Origin: Smittia aterrima
Taxonomy: Eukaryota > Arthropoda > Insecta > Diptera > Chironomidae
Assembly (NCBI GenBank): GCA_033063855.1
Contig: CP093831.1
Coordinates: 29,078,001 to 29,142,000, forward strand
Direction: 5' to 3'
DNA length: 64,000 nt
In this document: in pieces, positions 49,963-59,883 of the stretch
Layout: every line of letters starts with the position of its first letter
How positions within the stretch are numbered: position 1 is the first letter of the stretch
Notes under the pieces: generated by a model
What the model was told of the DNA's origin: nothing
The model's database searches: none
Seen by the model: the letters and a program-made list of their open reading frames with translations, nothing else
Position numbers and translations under genes: made by a program

Positions 49963-50331
49963 CAAAGTTCGCTTCAACTGTTTGAAGAAAGGCATTTTGG
50001 AAGCTTTTAATATTAGAAACACAAAAGAGTTGTTTATGGCCCGGTGCCAAAAGCAGCGAAGCACACAACGATAACGCTATTAATGTATTAGACTGGAAAA
50101 TAATTGATTTTAAAATAATTTGATGGCACTTTTCTTGTTCTCTTCTACGCCTAAATTAGATCGATCAAATACCAACAAAGCGAGCAGGCCCATCACCATG
50201 GCGATGGGCCACTAATTTCTGTTTTTGCGAGGGAAACTCGCTGACGAAAACTGTTTTCAAATTCGTCACGATCGTTCGACTGTTCTCACCTTATTTTTCA
50301 TCGTCGCTGCTTGATTCGCTGTTCCAGCCAT
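49963..50331 (-). CDS. Candidate 5' exons of an unidentified, possibly secreted protein
   Basis: An ATG at 50331 opens 14 codons (MAGTANQAATMKNK) ending at a clean donor (AAG|gtgaga, 50290). In the same phase, an acceptor at 50092 opens 43 more codons that begin SNTLIALSLCASLLLAPGHK, a good signal-peptide or signal-anchor core. They end at a consensus donor (C|gtaagt, 49963). The in-phase join and hydrophobic core suggest a real gene. The next exon was not found, and a read-through version stops at 49760. I do not recognise the product. It is divergent from the candidate exon at 50683. Treat it as tentative. Confidence 0.35.
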
Positions 50332-50682
50332 TTTTCGTCTTTTTTAACTAACTTCAAACCACTTATTTAGAAATTTATGACAATAACTGAAACTTGTTGT
50401 GAAAATCAAAGGTTGCTTCATCAATTTCGTTTGAAAATGAGAAAGTTAATTATTAAAAAGTTTCGTCTAACAATTTGTCTCAAGTCATAGTTGGCTACCG
50501 AATCAAAGAAAAGGAATACAGAGCAAGCCTTATGTACGCACAAAGGGAACTGAACGTATGGAGATCAAAGAAATTCATTGGCTTGATAACAAGCTACGGT
50601 TGTTGATAAACCTAAACGCAATATTCCTGATGACGATGATGATGACAAAGAGGAGGAGCAAGCTTCGTTGTGATTGATAAAA

Positions 50683-50733
50683 ATGGCGGAAAACACAGAG
50701 CAATCAAGTTTTTCGAAGGGTCTGAATAAAAAG
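50683..50733 (+). CDS. Candidate first coding exon of an unidentified plus-strand gene
   Basis: A favourable start context (ataaaaATGG) opens 17 codons, MAENTEQSSFSKGLNKK, ending at a donor (AAG|gtaaaa). No downstream plus-strand exon in phase could be identified before GNL1. The stretch is too short to identify and could be chance. It faces the minus-strand candidate at 50331, 351 bases away, as a divergent pair would. Confidence 0.25.
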
Positions 50734-52147
50734 GTAAAAAATGTAAAAATCTTTATTAGACTGCGCTGAAAATCTTAAAACTTTAATTAAAATTTAGTGA
50801 CTTAATTCTTTGTAGACGTTGTAGAAATTCGTCTGATATCTCTCGTTCAACCTGTTTTATCAATTATTTGATATTTCAATAATCACATGATCGTGAAAAG
50901 CTGTGTCTTATTTAAACAAACTTGTCAAATAAAATTGAAAAGGCTCTCAATATCTTCAACCAAAAATAACACAGAATGGAAATTATTGTTTCTAAAACAA
51001 TCGAAGATCACAAAGATATTTGTATATACTCGTACGTATGCAGTTTAGTAGAACTGAAATAAGAAATCAATTAAAACGACTTCTTGAACTTTGTTGCAAT
51101 AGAAAACGAATTTTTATATTAAAAAAGTTCAATTAAATTTGACAAATAAATCTGATAAAGCATTGAACATTTAACGCAACCATTCAGAATTCACAGCTTA
51201 TTCACTAAAATATTTGCTGTCATATCGAAATGTCCTATAAAATTTCCTTCAGTCTTAGCGAGCTTCTTGTGGAACTCTCAGCTTCATCGAATTGATTCAA
51301 ACGACGTGTAAAATATTCTTCGGACCATTATGAGAGGAATTTCAGGTAAAGTAACACACAGGACGAAGAGTAGTGGGCTAAAGAAGAGAATCATTGATAT
51401 CCATAACAGGAAAATCCAGTTTTCGAAGCCGGGAAGATGTGCTGGACTGAGGGCTGCGTACAACGACATTTCTTTCGATAACTTCCGAGATTTGTCCCAG
51501 TTTGAATATATTTCTTAACATATAAATTTTTCTCAGTAGTAGCTTGGAGGATTTGTTTTAGGACCGCCACCTTGAATATAAAGAAAAGATAAATTTTAGT
51601 TTGATAGTCAATATTCAGATACACAGTTCATTTCAACTAAAAAAAAATACAGCGCAACGAGAAAAAATGAGAAGTCGTTACTAGAAGTAACTCACTTCAC
51701 TGAGAATGTCACAACTTACATTTGTGGTTTTCAGTTTATAAAATTCCCGTTCAAGTTTTATTGAATCATTGCAAAAAGGTTGGAGAGCGATCGCAAGGTT
51801 ATCAATTGAATGCATTTACTTCACATTTGCTGTCATTGAACTCACCTATACGACATAAAATTGAATTTATTAAATTCAATTGGATAAATTTCGCACGAAA
51901 TTATCTCAACAATTTTATTTTCGCTACAGCTAGATTTTTTGTTAATTCTTTAACAAAACTGCAAGCTTACGCACAAAACTAGCAACTGATTGAACAATAT
52001 TCGATGCTTCATGGATTGCTTCATGGTTATTGTTTCGTTATTTGTGAGCGTTGCTCCAAACGTCAACAAAAACATTCATATCAATGTTTTATGCTTCATT
52101 CAATCCGCTAACTACGCAGTTTGATTATGAAGTAGACTTTTACTTAC
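50734..52147. other. Unresolved interval
   Basis: No recognised gene lies here. On the minus strand, 51469-51284 encodes 61 residues with a strongly hydrophobic centre (ENWIFLLWISMILFFSPLLF). On the same strand, 51570-51533 reads GGPKTNPPSYY and stop after a good acceptor. Neither joins in phase to the candidate exon at 52329-52148, so I cannot assemble a gene from them. Confidence 0.35.
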
Positions 52148-52329
52148 ATAAAGTAGAAATAGTTATCTTGATCTACAGAGGTCTTTCGACCGGTGGGTGT
52201 CGTTGGTGCTGCTGAGATGACGCTGCTAGATCTATTTCTGCTGAAGGTGTTGTCATTATTTTGGGGGCCCGTCATCTTCTCTTGCTGGCTTTGGCTAGGT
52301 GTGATATATTTTTTGAAGATGTTATCCAT
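52148..52329 (-). CDS. Candidate coding exon, Ser/Thr/Asn-rich, unidentified gene
   Basis: An ATG at 52329, after a plausible 5' UTR acceptor about 20 bases upstream, opens 60 codons. They begin MDNIFKKYITPSQSQQEK and run through RNRSSSVISAAPTTPTGRK to DNYFYF. A perfect donor (AT|gtaagt) ends the exon at 52148. The low-complexity, basic, phosphosite-like sequence resembles disordered insect proteins, and the antisense frame is an improbable all-hydrophobic one. The following exon was not identified, because the nearest candidates have the wrong phase. The family is unknown. Confidence 0.4.
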
Positions 52330-53470
52330 GACGTCAGTTTTGTTTATCTGCTGTGGTAGTAGTAAAATTTTAAAAATAAATTATTCGAGCCCAGAAACAG
52401 ACACAGCGAAAAATAATTATATTTGGTTTTATGACTGGAATGTTTCGCGAAAATCGTTGGCCTTCAACTTAAGTTTTCGATATAGATAATCTAAATTTAA
52501 AGTATCTCTAGAAAACTAACAATTTTCTTGCTCTTATCGCTTCCACTGACGATCCAACTATTAATTGAGGTTGAGCAGTAGTTAACGAGAGCGCAAAAGG
52601 CAATTTTACACAGCGCAAGTACAAACAAATGAGAAAACGCAGTTTAAAATGCATCCTAAGCAGATTTTCTAGGTTTTAAAATATCAGCAAATCGGAAATG
52701 AGTTCTAGGAGAGTTTTAGCTTCGTGATCATTTTTAATAACCTTTTAGCTTTAAAATTGACGAAATCTGAGAACTTTTTGTTTTAGCTTCCCTCCACAGA
52801 GACAGTTGTTTTGAAACTGACGAAAATAAAACTCCGATCGTGGCACAAAGAGGAATATAGTCGAAGACTAACACAACTGCAAGCCATATGATATCACATA
52901 CTTTAAACAAAAAGCTTGTTTTTCTTATGGTGGAGTGAAAATGCTTTCTTCTGATAAACATAAGAAAAAATAGAATAGTCTCTCAATGTCATTTCAAATT
53001 GAATTTAATTGATAAATTTTGTAGAATTTAACGCGCAATAAAGTTTATAAATACTTTCCAAGTGACGTGAGTTATTTCAACCTGATAACAGAGGACAAAC
53101 ATTTTTAACAAGATATTTGCTTTAATTAGCAATAAAAACATTTTTTGATTGCCGGCTTGTCTTAATATCTCTAACAAACAGATACATGTGAAAGCTTTAA
53201 TAAGGTCGTGTGATCTGTGGAAAAAGATTTTCTTTTCTCGCCAAAGCGAAGCAAAAAATGTGGCGTGACTTTGTGAATAAAAAGGAACTTAAAGAAAATT
53301 CTAGAGGTTTATGAAATCAAATCTTCTTATCTTTACCACGCAATTATTTTTAGAACTTAATGGATTTCAGATTACTCAGATTACAAATTTAATCCCTGAA
53401 TTGACCTCCGATAAGTTGTTTTCGCAATTGTTTTCATCGACTTACCTAGAAATTTATCGGCTCATGAGTA
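52330..53470. other. Interval without a recognisable gene
   Basis: This is about 1.1 kb between the candidate exon at 52329 and the stop of the C2H2 gene. Open frames at 52734-52961 (minus) and 53311-53523 (plus, overlapping the zinc-finger gene 3' end) are short and unrecognisable. No repeats were noticed. Confidence 0.5.
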
Positions 53471-54337
53471 TCAACTCTCGTGTTGTGTTTTTTGATGAAT
53501 TCGAAGAGTGTCGGGGCGTCTGAAAGCTTTGCTACATTTGTCGCAAATAAAATTCCTTTCATTTGTATGAATTTTAAGATGAGCCCGGAGGTGGCAACCT
53601 TGAGAAAACTTTCTATCACAAACTTTGCATTTATGTGATTTCAATCCTTGATGGAATATTTGATGTTTCTTAAATGATGACAGGTGTATAAATTCTTTTC
53701 CACAACTTTGTATTTCGCATTTGTATTTTCTTTCGTTAAGATGAATTTTAAGATGGGCTCGCAGATGAGAAGAAGTTATAAAGGATTGAGGACACAGATT
53801 GCACGAATGATCTCTTTGATTATTATGCATTTTAATATGAACATTTAGATTACTGCTTGTCTTGAAAGCTTTACTACATTTTTCGCAGTAGAATGGACGG
53901 TCCTCAGAATGCACACACTTGCCATGCATGATAAATGATGTCAGATGCTGGAAAGATTTCGAGCAGCCATCAACAGAACACGTGAAAATCTGCTTCTTCT
54001 CTGTTTCTGGCCCTGAGCCAACATCTTCATGGTTGTTCCCTAGATCATGTCGACTTTGCGATTCATCAATATGCAGAATTTTCCGAGTTAATTTCTCAGC
54101 AGCTCTTTTTAGTTCTAAGAACTCGTACGAATGTTTTATAAACTGTGAAGTTTTGCGTTTCAAATGCAACCGAAGCAAATGCTTCTCCAAAGTTACAAAT
54201 TTTATGCATTTAAACTTGCACAAATGACAATGAAATTGAAAAATCTCCTTCAAGTTGTGAGTAATAAAATGATTTGGAAAATCTTGCAAATCATCTGAAA
54301 GATTATCACAATCACACGCGAAGCACTTAATTTTCAT
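53471..54337 (-). CDS. C2H2 zinc-finger protein, intronless, about eight fingers
   Basis: A single exon encodes 288 residues. It starts with two degenerate Cys/His units (CFACDCDNL, and FHCHLCKFKC with paired His). After a spacer with an acidic patch, six regular fingers follow from about residue 118. Their first Cys pairs are CSVDGC, CEKC, CNLC, CEIQSC, CKVC and CDKC, with repeated linkers such as HLRAHLKIH. The first and fourth of these have the longer Cys-x4-Cys spacing typical of TFIIIA-like fingers. A role as nuclear DNA- or RNA-binding protein is expected. I cannot name the orthologue, though the alternating spacing makes a TFIIIA-type 5S rRNA factor worth testing. The start codon is 200 bases from the divergent GNL1 ATG, so they likely share a promoter. 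Confidence 0.85.
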   Translation of the reverse strand: MKIKCFACDCDNLSDDLQDFPNHFITHNLKEIFQFHCHLCKFKCIKFVTLEKHLLRLHLKRKTSQFIKHSYEFLELKRAAEKLTRKILHIDESQSRHDLGNNHEDVGSGPETEKKQIFTCSVDGCSKSFQHLTSFIMHGKCVHSEDRPFYCEKCSKAFKTSSNLNVHIKMHNNQRDHSCNLCPQSFITSSHLRAHLKIHLNERKYKCEIQSCGKEFIHLSSFKKHQIFHQGLKSHKCKVCDRKFSQGCHLRAHLKIHTNERNFICDKCSKAFRRPDTLRIHQKTQHES

Positions 54338-54536
54338 GGCAGCTTTGATTTTGTTATTGAGGTATTTGATTTTGTTATTTAGGAATTTTTTACATGCTTT
54401 GTTGTCTTTCTATCTCTTTCTTTAGGAACAGCGCTTATTTTGAAAAAGCGCTTTCTTCAGCCAAGTAACATAAAACTTAAATTAAATAAATTCTATTTTC
54501 TGGATCTGTTTAAAACTTCCGAGTAATAAGAACAGA
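54338..54536. promoter_or_regulatory. Compact divergent promoter of the C2H2 gene and GNL1
   Basis: Only 199 bases separate the two divergent start codons, so both transcription starts must lie here or within the genes. No TATA box is evident. The arrangement is typical of housekeeping bidirectional promoters. Confidence 0.45.
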
Positions 54537-56677
54537 ATGCCTCAAGGAAGAAGAAAAATCCCTTTCTCTGGGAAACAAAAAAAGCAACAATTAGCCAACA
54601 AAAGAGAAGACAAAGGTAAATAGCGAAACATCACGAAATACTTTTATGAATGTTTTCTTTTTACTTTTAGCAAATCCAATTAATTTGATACGAAAGATTC
54701 GCGATGAAACAGAGTCGGATAACGTTAGTGAAATCGGGGAGAGCACTCGTATCGCTGACAATGTTCAAAAAATTAACATGCAGCCGCTCAAAGACCCAAA
54801 GTCTAAAGCTAATAGATACGTGCTTCAATTCCACAATGAGACTGCAAAGGAAATTCGGGAACTTAGAGAGCAGGCTCGACATGGTCTAACTTATGCATCA
54901 GATGAACAAATGGAGATTGACGATTCGTTTTTCGATGGCTACGATTTTCCAATACGTCCCAAGTGGAACTATCAAATGAGCAAGGAAGTGCTGATGGGCA
55001 ACGAAGAACGATATTTCTTCAAATACATTACAGCAATTGAAAAGAAACATTACGATAACATGAAACAGTTGAGTTATTGCGAATTGAATCTTGAAACTTG
55101 GAGACAGCTCTGGCGCGTCCTGGAATTGAGTGATATTGTTCTTGTAAGACGGTTATTTAAAAATTTCTTTCATTGAACTAACAATATCTTTTTTAGGTCA
55201 TTGCTGATGCTCGTTTTCCAACTTTGATGTTTCCACCGGCGATCTTTGAATACGTCACGAAGGAATTGAATAAGAACGTCATAATACTGTTAAACAAGAT
55301 TGATTTGGTAGAAAGCTCCGTTGTTCTCGCCTGGAAGAAATATTTCGAGGATAAATACAAAGGAATCAATGTTGTAAGTATCATCCACTGAAATTTTTAA
55401 ATTTCTTGTTAAGTTTTCTCATTTCCTAAATCGTAAGGTCCTATTTACTTCTTGTCCGGCTTATAATTTGAGAGGAGGAAATGTGAATAAAACTGGCTTA
55501 AAGATTCGACGCCGTCGTGGTCGCCAGCGAATGGCCAGCGAAGGTGCTCTACAAGTTTTTAATGGTATTTAGTTTTTCGATTTATTTTAATAAATGTTTA
55601 TTAATTTTATTATTTTTTATGAAGCTTGTCAATCAATTGTTAAAGATCAAGTCGATTTATCAAGCTGGCAAGAAAAGATTCAGGATGAAATTAAATCAAA
55701 TGATCAAGTAGTTGAAAACGAAGATGAAGAAGACATCGAAATTGAGAAGACCCACGAAGAAGAGAAAGATTTTGACTTCGAGGAACATGTTTTGTATAAG
55801 AATGGTGTTCTTACGGTGGGCTGCATCGGTTTTCCAAACGTTGGAAAGTCTTCATTGCTAAATGCATTGATGGGAAGAAAAGTAGTGAGTGTCAGTCGAA
55901 CTCCAGGCCACACGAAACATTTCCAAACAATTTTGTAAGTATATTAAATGTTTAAAAATACGAAATTTTATTTTTCTTCTTCTGTAGCTTAACAAATACA
56001 GTTCGTCTTTGCGACTGCCCGGGATTAGTTTTTCCCAGTCAAACTCCGAGGTAGCTTTTCGACTTATTTTCATAAATTTTAAGTAATATTTTTATCTTTC
56101 AAACAGAACGTTGCAAGTTTTAATGGGAAGCTATCCAATCGCACAACTGCGAGAGCCTTATGGTTCTATCCGTTTCTTAGGCGAGCGATTAAACCTTCCA
56201 AAATTGCTAGCGTTGAAACATCCTGAAGGTGACGATGAGGAATGGTCTGCGATGGATATTTGTGATGCATTCGCTTTGAAACGAGGTTTTCTTACCGCTA
56301 AAGCTGCACGACCCGACACATACCGTGCTGCGAACAGCATTTTGAGAATGGCTTTGGATGGAAAAATAACACTATCACTGAAACCAAAAGGTTATAGTGA
56401 ACGAAAAGAATTTTGGGAGACACATCTCGAGCTCGAAAATGTCAAGGAGATTCAAGCAATAGGAAAAATTGAAGTGGCTAAAGTTTTGCCAATCGATTTT
56501 TGCTCTGATTCAGAGAACGAATGTATACCGATAGACTATCAATCCAAGAAAGACTTTAAACGCACGAAAAACGATTTGCATGAAGACGGAGACAATGAGG
56601 AAAGCGGTACTGACTCTGATGACAACCCTCCGGGAGTTTCCAATCCATTTGATCTTCTCAACAACAGTATGGAGTAG
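54537..56677 (+). CDS. GNL1 / nucleostemin-4-type circularly permuted GTPase
   Basis: Seven exons (54537-54615, 54671-55143, 55197-55373, 55438-55564, 55625-55934, 55988-56050, 56107-56677) give 599 residues. The start MPQGRRKIPFSGKQKKQQLA is the basic GNL1 N-terminus. The GTPase motifs run in permuted order, as in the YlqF/YawG group: G4 NKID (217-220), then G1 GFPNVGKSS (354-362), the G2 threonine in SRTPGH (378) and G3 DCPG (398-401). An acidic stretch precedes G1 and another ends the protein (GTDSDDNPPGVSNPFDLL). Relatives act in nucleolar or late ribosome maturation. GNL1 is the Ns4 group in flies. Two AATAAA signals follow at 56694 and 56715. The last 90 coding bases and the 3' UTR are duplicated at 59585-59883. 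Confidence 0.94.
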
Positions 56678-56887
56678 TAAGAAACAAAAATGAAATAAAC
56701 ATCCTTTAACTTGAAATAAAACTTTAGAAAAAGAATTTTCTTTATTTTTTATCAGGTTAGTTCTATGAGTTTTTTTTTCTGATTTACATATTTTTAATCT
56801 GTTTGGCGATCATTTACAGCTTAATTTCAATAAGAATGATTTTTTCTTCTAAAAAGTTCATTATCTTCAGGGCGTAAAAGTAGTTTC
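56588..56887 (+). repeat. Direct repeat, copy 1: GNL1 C-terminus and 3' UTR
   Basis: These 300 bases cover the last 30 GNL1 codons, the stop and the 3' UTR. They match 59585-59883 with two differences that I could see: one substitution (A to T near 56597) and one T fewer in a poly-T run in copy 2. Homology stops sharply after agtttc in both copies. Copy 1 belongs to the intact gene and is presumably the source. Confidence 0.95.
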
Positions 56888-57326
56888 ATAGCATACTATG
56901 ATAAAACAGTTTATTGAACTATTGATTGAACAGCGTCAAATGGTTGGAATTATTCTGATAGAAGGTTTTCAAAATTTCTACTTGAATCCTAATTATAATT
57001 ATTAAATTCCCAGCTTCATAACCTTTCCAACATGAAACAGAGTTATAAAAAGGAAAAATTGAACGATCCTGTATCCTTTTGCTGAAATATGGATTGTTGG
57101 AAAGGATAGAAAAGTATAAAGTTCAATAAAACACGTCTGTTCGTGTTGATGAAACGATTGACAATGTTTTATTTCTTTTGTTTTATGTTCATTATGAGCG
57201 ATTTTAAATGGAATGAGCGAATATAATAGAATAATTATTAAAAAGAAAAATTTATTTCATCTGCTTTTGGTTTTAAAGAATTTTTCTTATGTTTTTTTTT
57301 CATTTAAATTGACGTGAATCGTATCA
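56888..57326. other. Interval between the GNL1 repeat copy 1 and the F-box/LRR gene stop
   Basis: These 440 bases are AT-rich spacer, part of the roughly 2.7 kb segment present only between the two repeat copies. It should contain the 3' UTR of the minus-strand F-box gene. No open frame or RNA gene is seen. Confidence 0.55.
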
Positions 57327-58802
57327 CTATCGTATCTCTAGCGAAGTATAATTTTCGGTCATAATTTCTTCTATTTCCTTTCTGTCTACTCCTTTCAATT
57401 CATTAACTATTAATCTTTCAAACTTTCTCTTCATTGATTTCAACATTTTAAAATCTTCTTCATCGATCGATATGAGTCTAAGGTTAATTACTTTCGGCAT
57501 TGAATCTAATAAATTTTTTAAAGAGACAGCGCAAGCAACACTACTCAAATGCAGTTCACTGATTGAGGTTGATATTTTAGTTGGAATATCGTTCTCGGTA
57601 AAAGCATCAGGATACTTGAGATGGAGATACTTCAGCTTAGGCATTGTCATGATAATGTTGAAGATTTCTTTGTCTTTATCGTGTAGCTTAATTGTTAACA
57701 CTTCGAGATGATCGCTTTGTGACTTAAGAAAGTTCAGAAAGTTGGTGCCAAAATCTCGGTGTCCTAAAACTAATATGGCCAAAGTCTTAAGCTTGAATTG
57801 AAACTTTTTCCAAACATCATCGTCGAATATTTGATTTATGATTCTTGAACAAATTGAGAGAATTGTCAGATTATCGTTGTTTTCGAGAATTTTTGCTAAA
57901 ATATCTTTGCCGACTTCATCAGAAAGGTCTCTGAAATGAAGTTCTTCGATTGCAATAGAGTTTAAAAAAAATCTGACAAAAGTGTCGTTAAAGTTTTGGT
58001 TTTTTTGAAGAAGAACATTAAATTTTTTCAGCTTTGGAAACTTAAAAGCTTTAAAAGATTCAACCTGTGAAAATTGATCTTCAGATGAAAGGATGCCAAA
58101 GTCCACGACCCGAATGCTTTCGACTGATGATTCGACTGCTGATAACAATCTCCACAGATCGAGTTTTTTTCTAAAATCAACACTTATGAGTGAAACATTT
58201 TTCCATTCGTGAGCTTTACTATAAAAAAAATCAAGTTCTAAATTGGTCACGTAGGTGTTAACTCTTCTATGATTTCCATTTCGGTTTCCTGTGTCCCAAA
58301 GCCTTCGTAGGATTTTAATGCTCTGATACAGTCTCGAGCTGTTCTTCATCAAATTTAAATCTTCCGACTGTGTCAAACTTGTATCATGAAAGACACTTTT
58401 AGTTTTCATAAAATCTATCGTCGAAACCTCGGATGAAGGGATTAATTTGTAGACATCTTCAATGTTAGTTTTAACCCAAATTAAATGTTCACCGTTAACA
58501 TCATAATCTCGTTTAAAAACAATGTGAATTTTCTCCATTAGAATTTTCGACGAAGCGATGAAATTGTAATAACTTGGGCTAACTTCCGAAGATTTTATCA
58601 AATCTTTGGCGACTAAATGTTTGAAGATCATCTCAGGAATTCCGAGAATACGTGAGAAATATTCCAACGGACACATGTTACTCAGCTCAGATTTTATGAT
58701 TCTGTTATTTTGTTCTCCATTTGCAATCCTTGTTTCTTCTGCATTGGTTTCATCTTCTGCCTTGCTATTAACAATTGGAGTCGGTAATGCGCTTTTCTTC
58801 AT
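57327..58802 (-). CDS. F-box / leucine-rich-repeat-like protein, intronless
   Basis: One uninterrupted frame encodes 491 residues. After a disordered, charged N-terminus, residues about 43-95 read like a divergent F-box (MCPLEYFSRILGIPEMIFKH, then KDLIKSSEVSPSYYNFIASS). The rest repeats short leucine-rich units with regular spacing, such as SIAIEELHFRDLS, NDNLTILSICS, SDHLEVLTIKL, MPKLKYLHLKYP and MPKVINLRLISID. This fits an F-box/LRR substrate adaptor of an SCF ubiquitin ligase, a type often expanded as intronless genes in midges and mosquitoes. The target is unknown. It is flanked on both sides by the near-identical 300-base GNL1-tail repeat, so it may have arrived or been rearranged recently. 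The alternative is a plain LRR protein without F-box function. Confidence 0.7.
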   Translation of the reverse strand: MKKSALPTPIVNSKAEDETNAEETRIANGEQNNRIIKSELSNMCPLEYFSRILGIPEMIFKHLVAKDLIKSSEVSPSYYNFIASSKILMEKIHIVFKRDYDVNGEHLIWVKTNIEDVYKLIPSSEVSTIDFMKTKSVFHDTSLTQSEDLNLMKNSSRLYQSIKILRRLWDTGNRNGNHRRVNTYVTNLELDFFYSKAHEWKNVSLISVDFRKKLDLWRLLSAVESSVESIRVVDFGILSSEDQFSQVESFKAFKFPKLKKFNVLLQKNQNFNDTFVRFFLNSIAIEELHFRDLSDEVGKDILAKILENNDNLTILSICSRIINQIFDDDVWKKFQFKLKTLAILVLGHRDFGTNFLNFLKSQSDHLEVLTIKLHDKDKEIFNIIMTMPKLKYLHLKYPDAFTENDIPTKISTSISELHLSSVACAVSLKNLLDSMPKVINLRLISIDEEDFKMLKSMKRKFERLIVNELKGVDRKEIEEIMTENYTSLEIR

Positions 58803-59539
58803 AGTTTTTAACTTATCTAAAAAAAATTAGAATTCAAATCAAAAATTCATTAGAAAAAATAATGCGAGCGAGTAGATGTTACCTTTTCGAATGTTGAGAA
58901 CGAAATGAACAAAATGTTAAAAAGTTTTCCTTTTATTTGTTGATTTTGAAAGAATGTCTGTGACTAAAGCTTTATTTTAACTAAATGATTTCTTACACAC
59001 CAAGTCGAGGTTTCATCCGTAAAGCGCCAAAACGTTTTCAGCAGATCCTTTCTGAACTATTTTTCATTTTAAAGTCCTTTGACTGAACATGTTCCAACGC
59101 ATTTTACTCGAATTCTTATAAGACGATAATTTTCAGATTCGAAAAGATGTGGCAAGTATCTGAGTCAATTTCTCAAAAAAAAAACCATTCCCAGAATGAA
59201 TAAACAATATCAAATGATGTTATTGGGGACGGTGCAACAATCCTTAGGGATTAGGCACCAGTGTTGTTGCATTTATGCACAACCACCCAACAAACTGATG
59301 ATGATCTGAGTCAAGTAGAAAGAAATAGTTTTAATTGAAGAAATCGATTTTCCTGATTCTTTTTCAAAATAAAATGTTATGGATGGATACAATAAAGTCT
59401 TCTTGTTAGTTATTTGCTTGCGTTAGTTATTTGCAGCGCCGCTGATTCAGCGGTTCTTATCAGAAAGTTATGATGAGTGCAACCATCTTTAGGTTTCTTG
59501 AGGGGTAAGGGAGTTATCCGATGGTATGTATTAGCTAAA
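58803..59539. other. Upstream region of the F-box/LRR gene
   Basis: This is the promoter side of the minus-strand F-box gene and spacer up to the GNL1 pseudogene fragment. A compact imperfect hairpin lies at 59231-59271: tgcaacaa pairs with ttgttgca, and aatcc pairs with ggatt inside it. No protein-coding frame is supportable. Confidence 0.5.
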
Positions 59540-59883
59540 TCCCAGTCAAACTCCGAGGTAGCTCTGAGACTTACATTCATGTGTGGAGACAATGTGGAAA
59601 GCGGTACTGACTCTGATGACAACCCTCCGGGAGTTTCCAATCCATTTGATCTTCTCAACAACAGTATGGAGTAGTAAGAAACAAAAATGAAATAAACATC
59701 CTTTAACTTGAAATAAAACTTTAGAAAAAGAATTTTCTTTATTTTTATCAGGTTAGTTCTATGAGTTTTTTTTTCTGATTTACATATTTTTAATCTGTTT
59801 GGCGATCATTTACAGCTTAATTTCAATAAGAATGATTTTTTCTTCTAAAAAGTTCATTATCTTCAGGGCGTAAAAGTAGTTTC
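59540..59883 (+). pseudogene. GNL1 3'-end fragment (internally deleted duplicate)
   Basis: Bases 59540-59563 repeat 24 bases spanning the end of GNL1 exon 6 and its donor (56033-56056). About 20 diverged bases follow, and then 59585-59883 repeats the last 30 codons, stop and 3' UTR. Roughly 510 bases of exon 7 that lie between these parts in the gene are missing. A plus frame at 59477-59674 keeps the GNL1 tail but replaces all GTPase sequence, so no GTPase can be made. It is a broken copy, not a second gene. Confidence 0.9.
59585..59883 (+). repeat. Direct repeat, copy 2 of the GNL1 tail
   Basis: These 299 bases are nearly identical to 56588-56887 and in the same orientation about 3 kb away. 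The match includes non-coding 3' UTR, so it reflects recent duplication or gene conversion and not selection. Sequence beyond agtttc (59883) is unrelated to that after copy 1. Confidence 0.95.

Noticed and set aside
51284..51469. Minus-strand 61-residue frame with a hydrophobic helix
   Set aside because: It has no acceptor in phase and no recognisable family. A single hydrophobic stretch in AT-rich DNA is weak evidence.
51533..51985. Joining the 52329-52148 exon through a 15-base exon (51985-51971) to the GGPKTNPPSYY end at 51570-51533
   Set aside because: When the split codon is written out, the small exon reads into a TAG stop, and a direct join is out of phase. No combination gave an open frame.
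52193..52489. Plus-strand 98-codon hydrophobic frame
   Set aside because: It is antisense to the Ser/Asn/Gln-rich candidate exon, whose complement is expected to read as hydrophobic residues.
59410..59661. Minus-strand frame across the GNL1 duplicate
   Set aside because: It is the antisense of the GNL1 tail and its resemblance to 55858-56073 (minus) is explained by the duplication.
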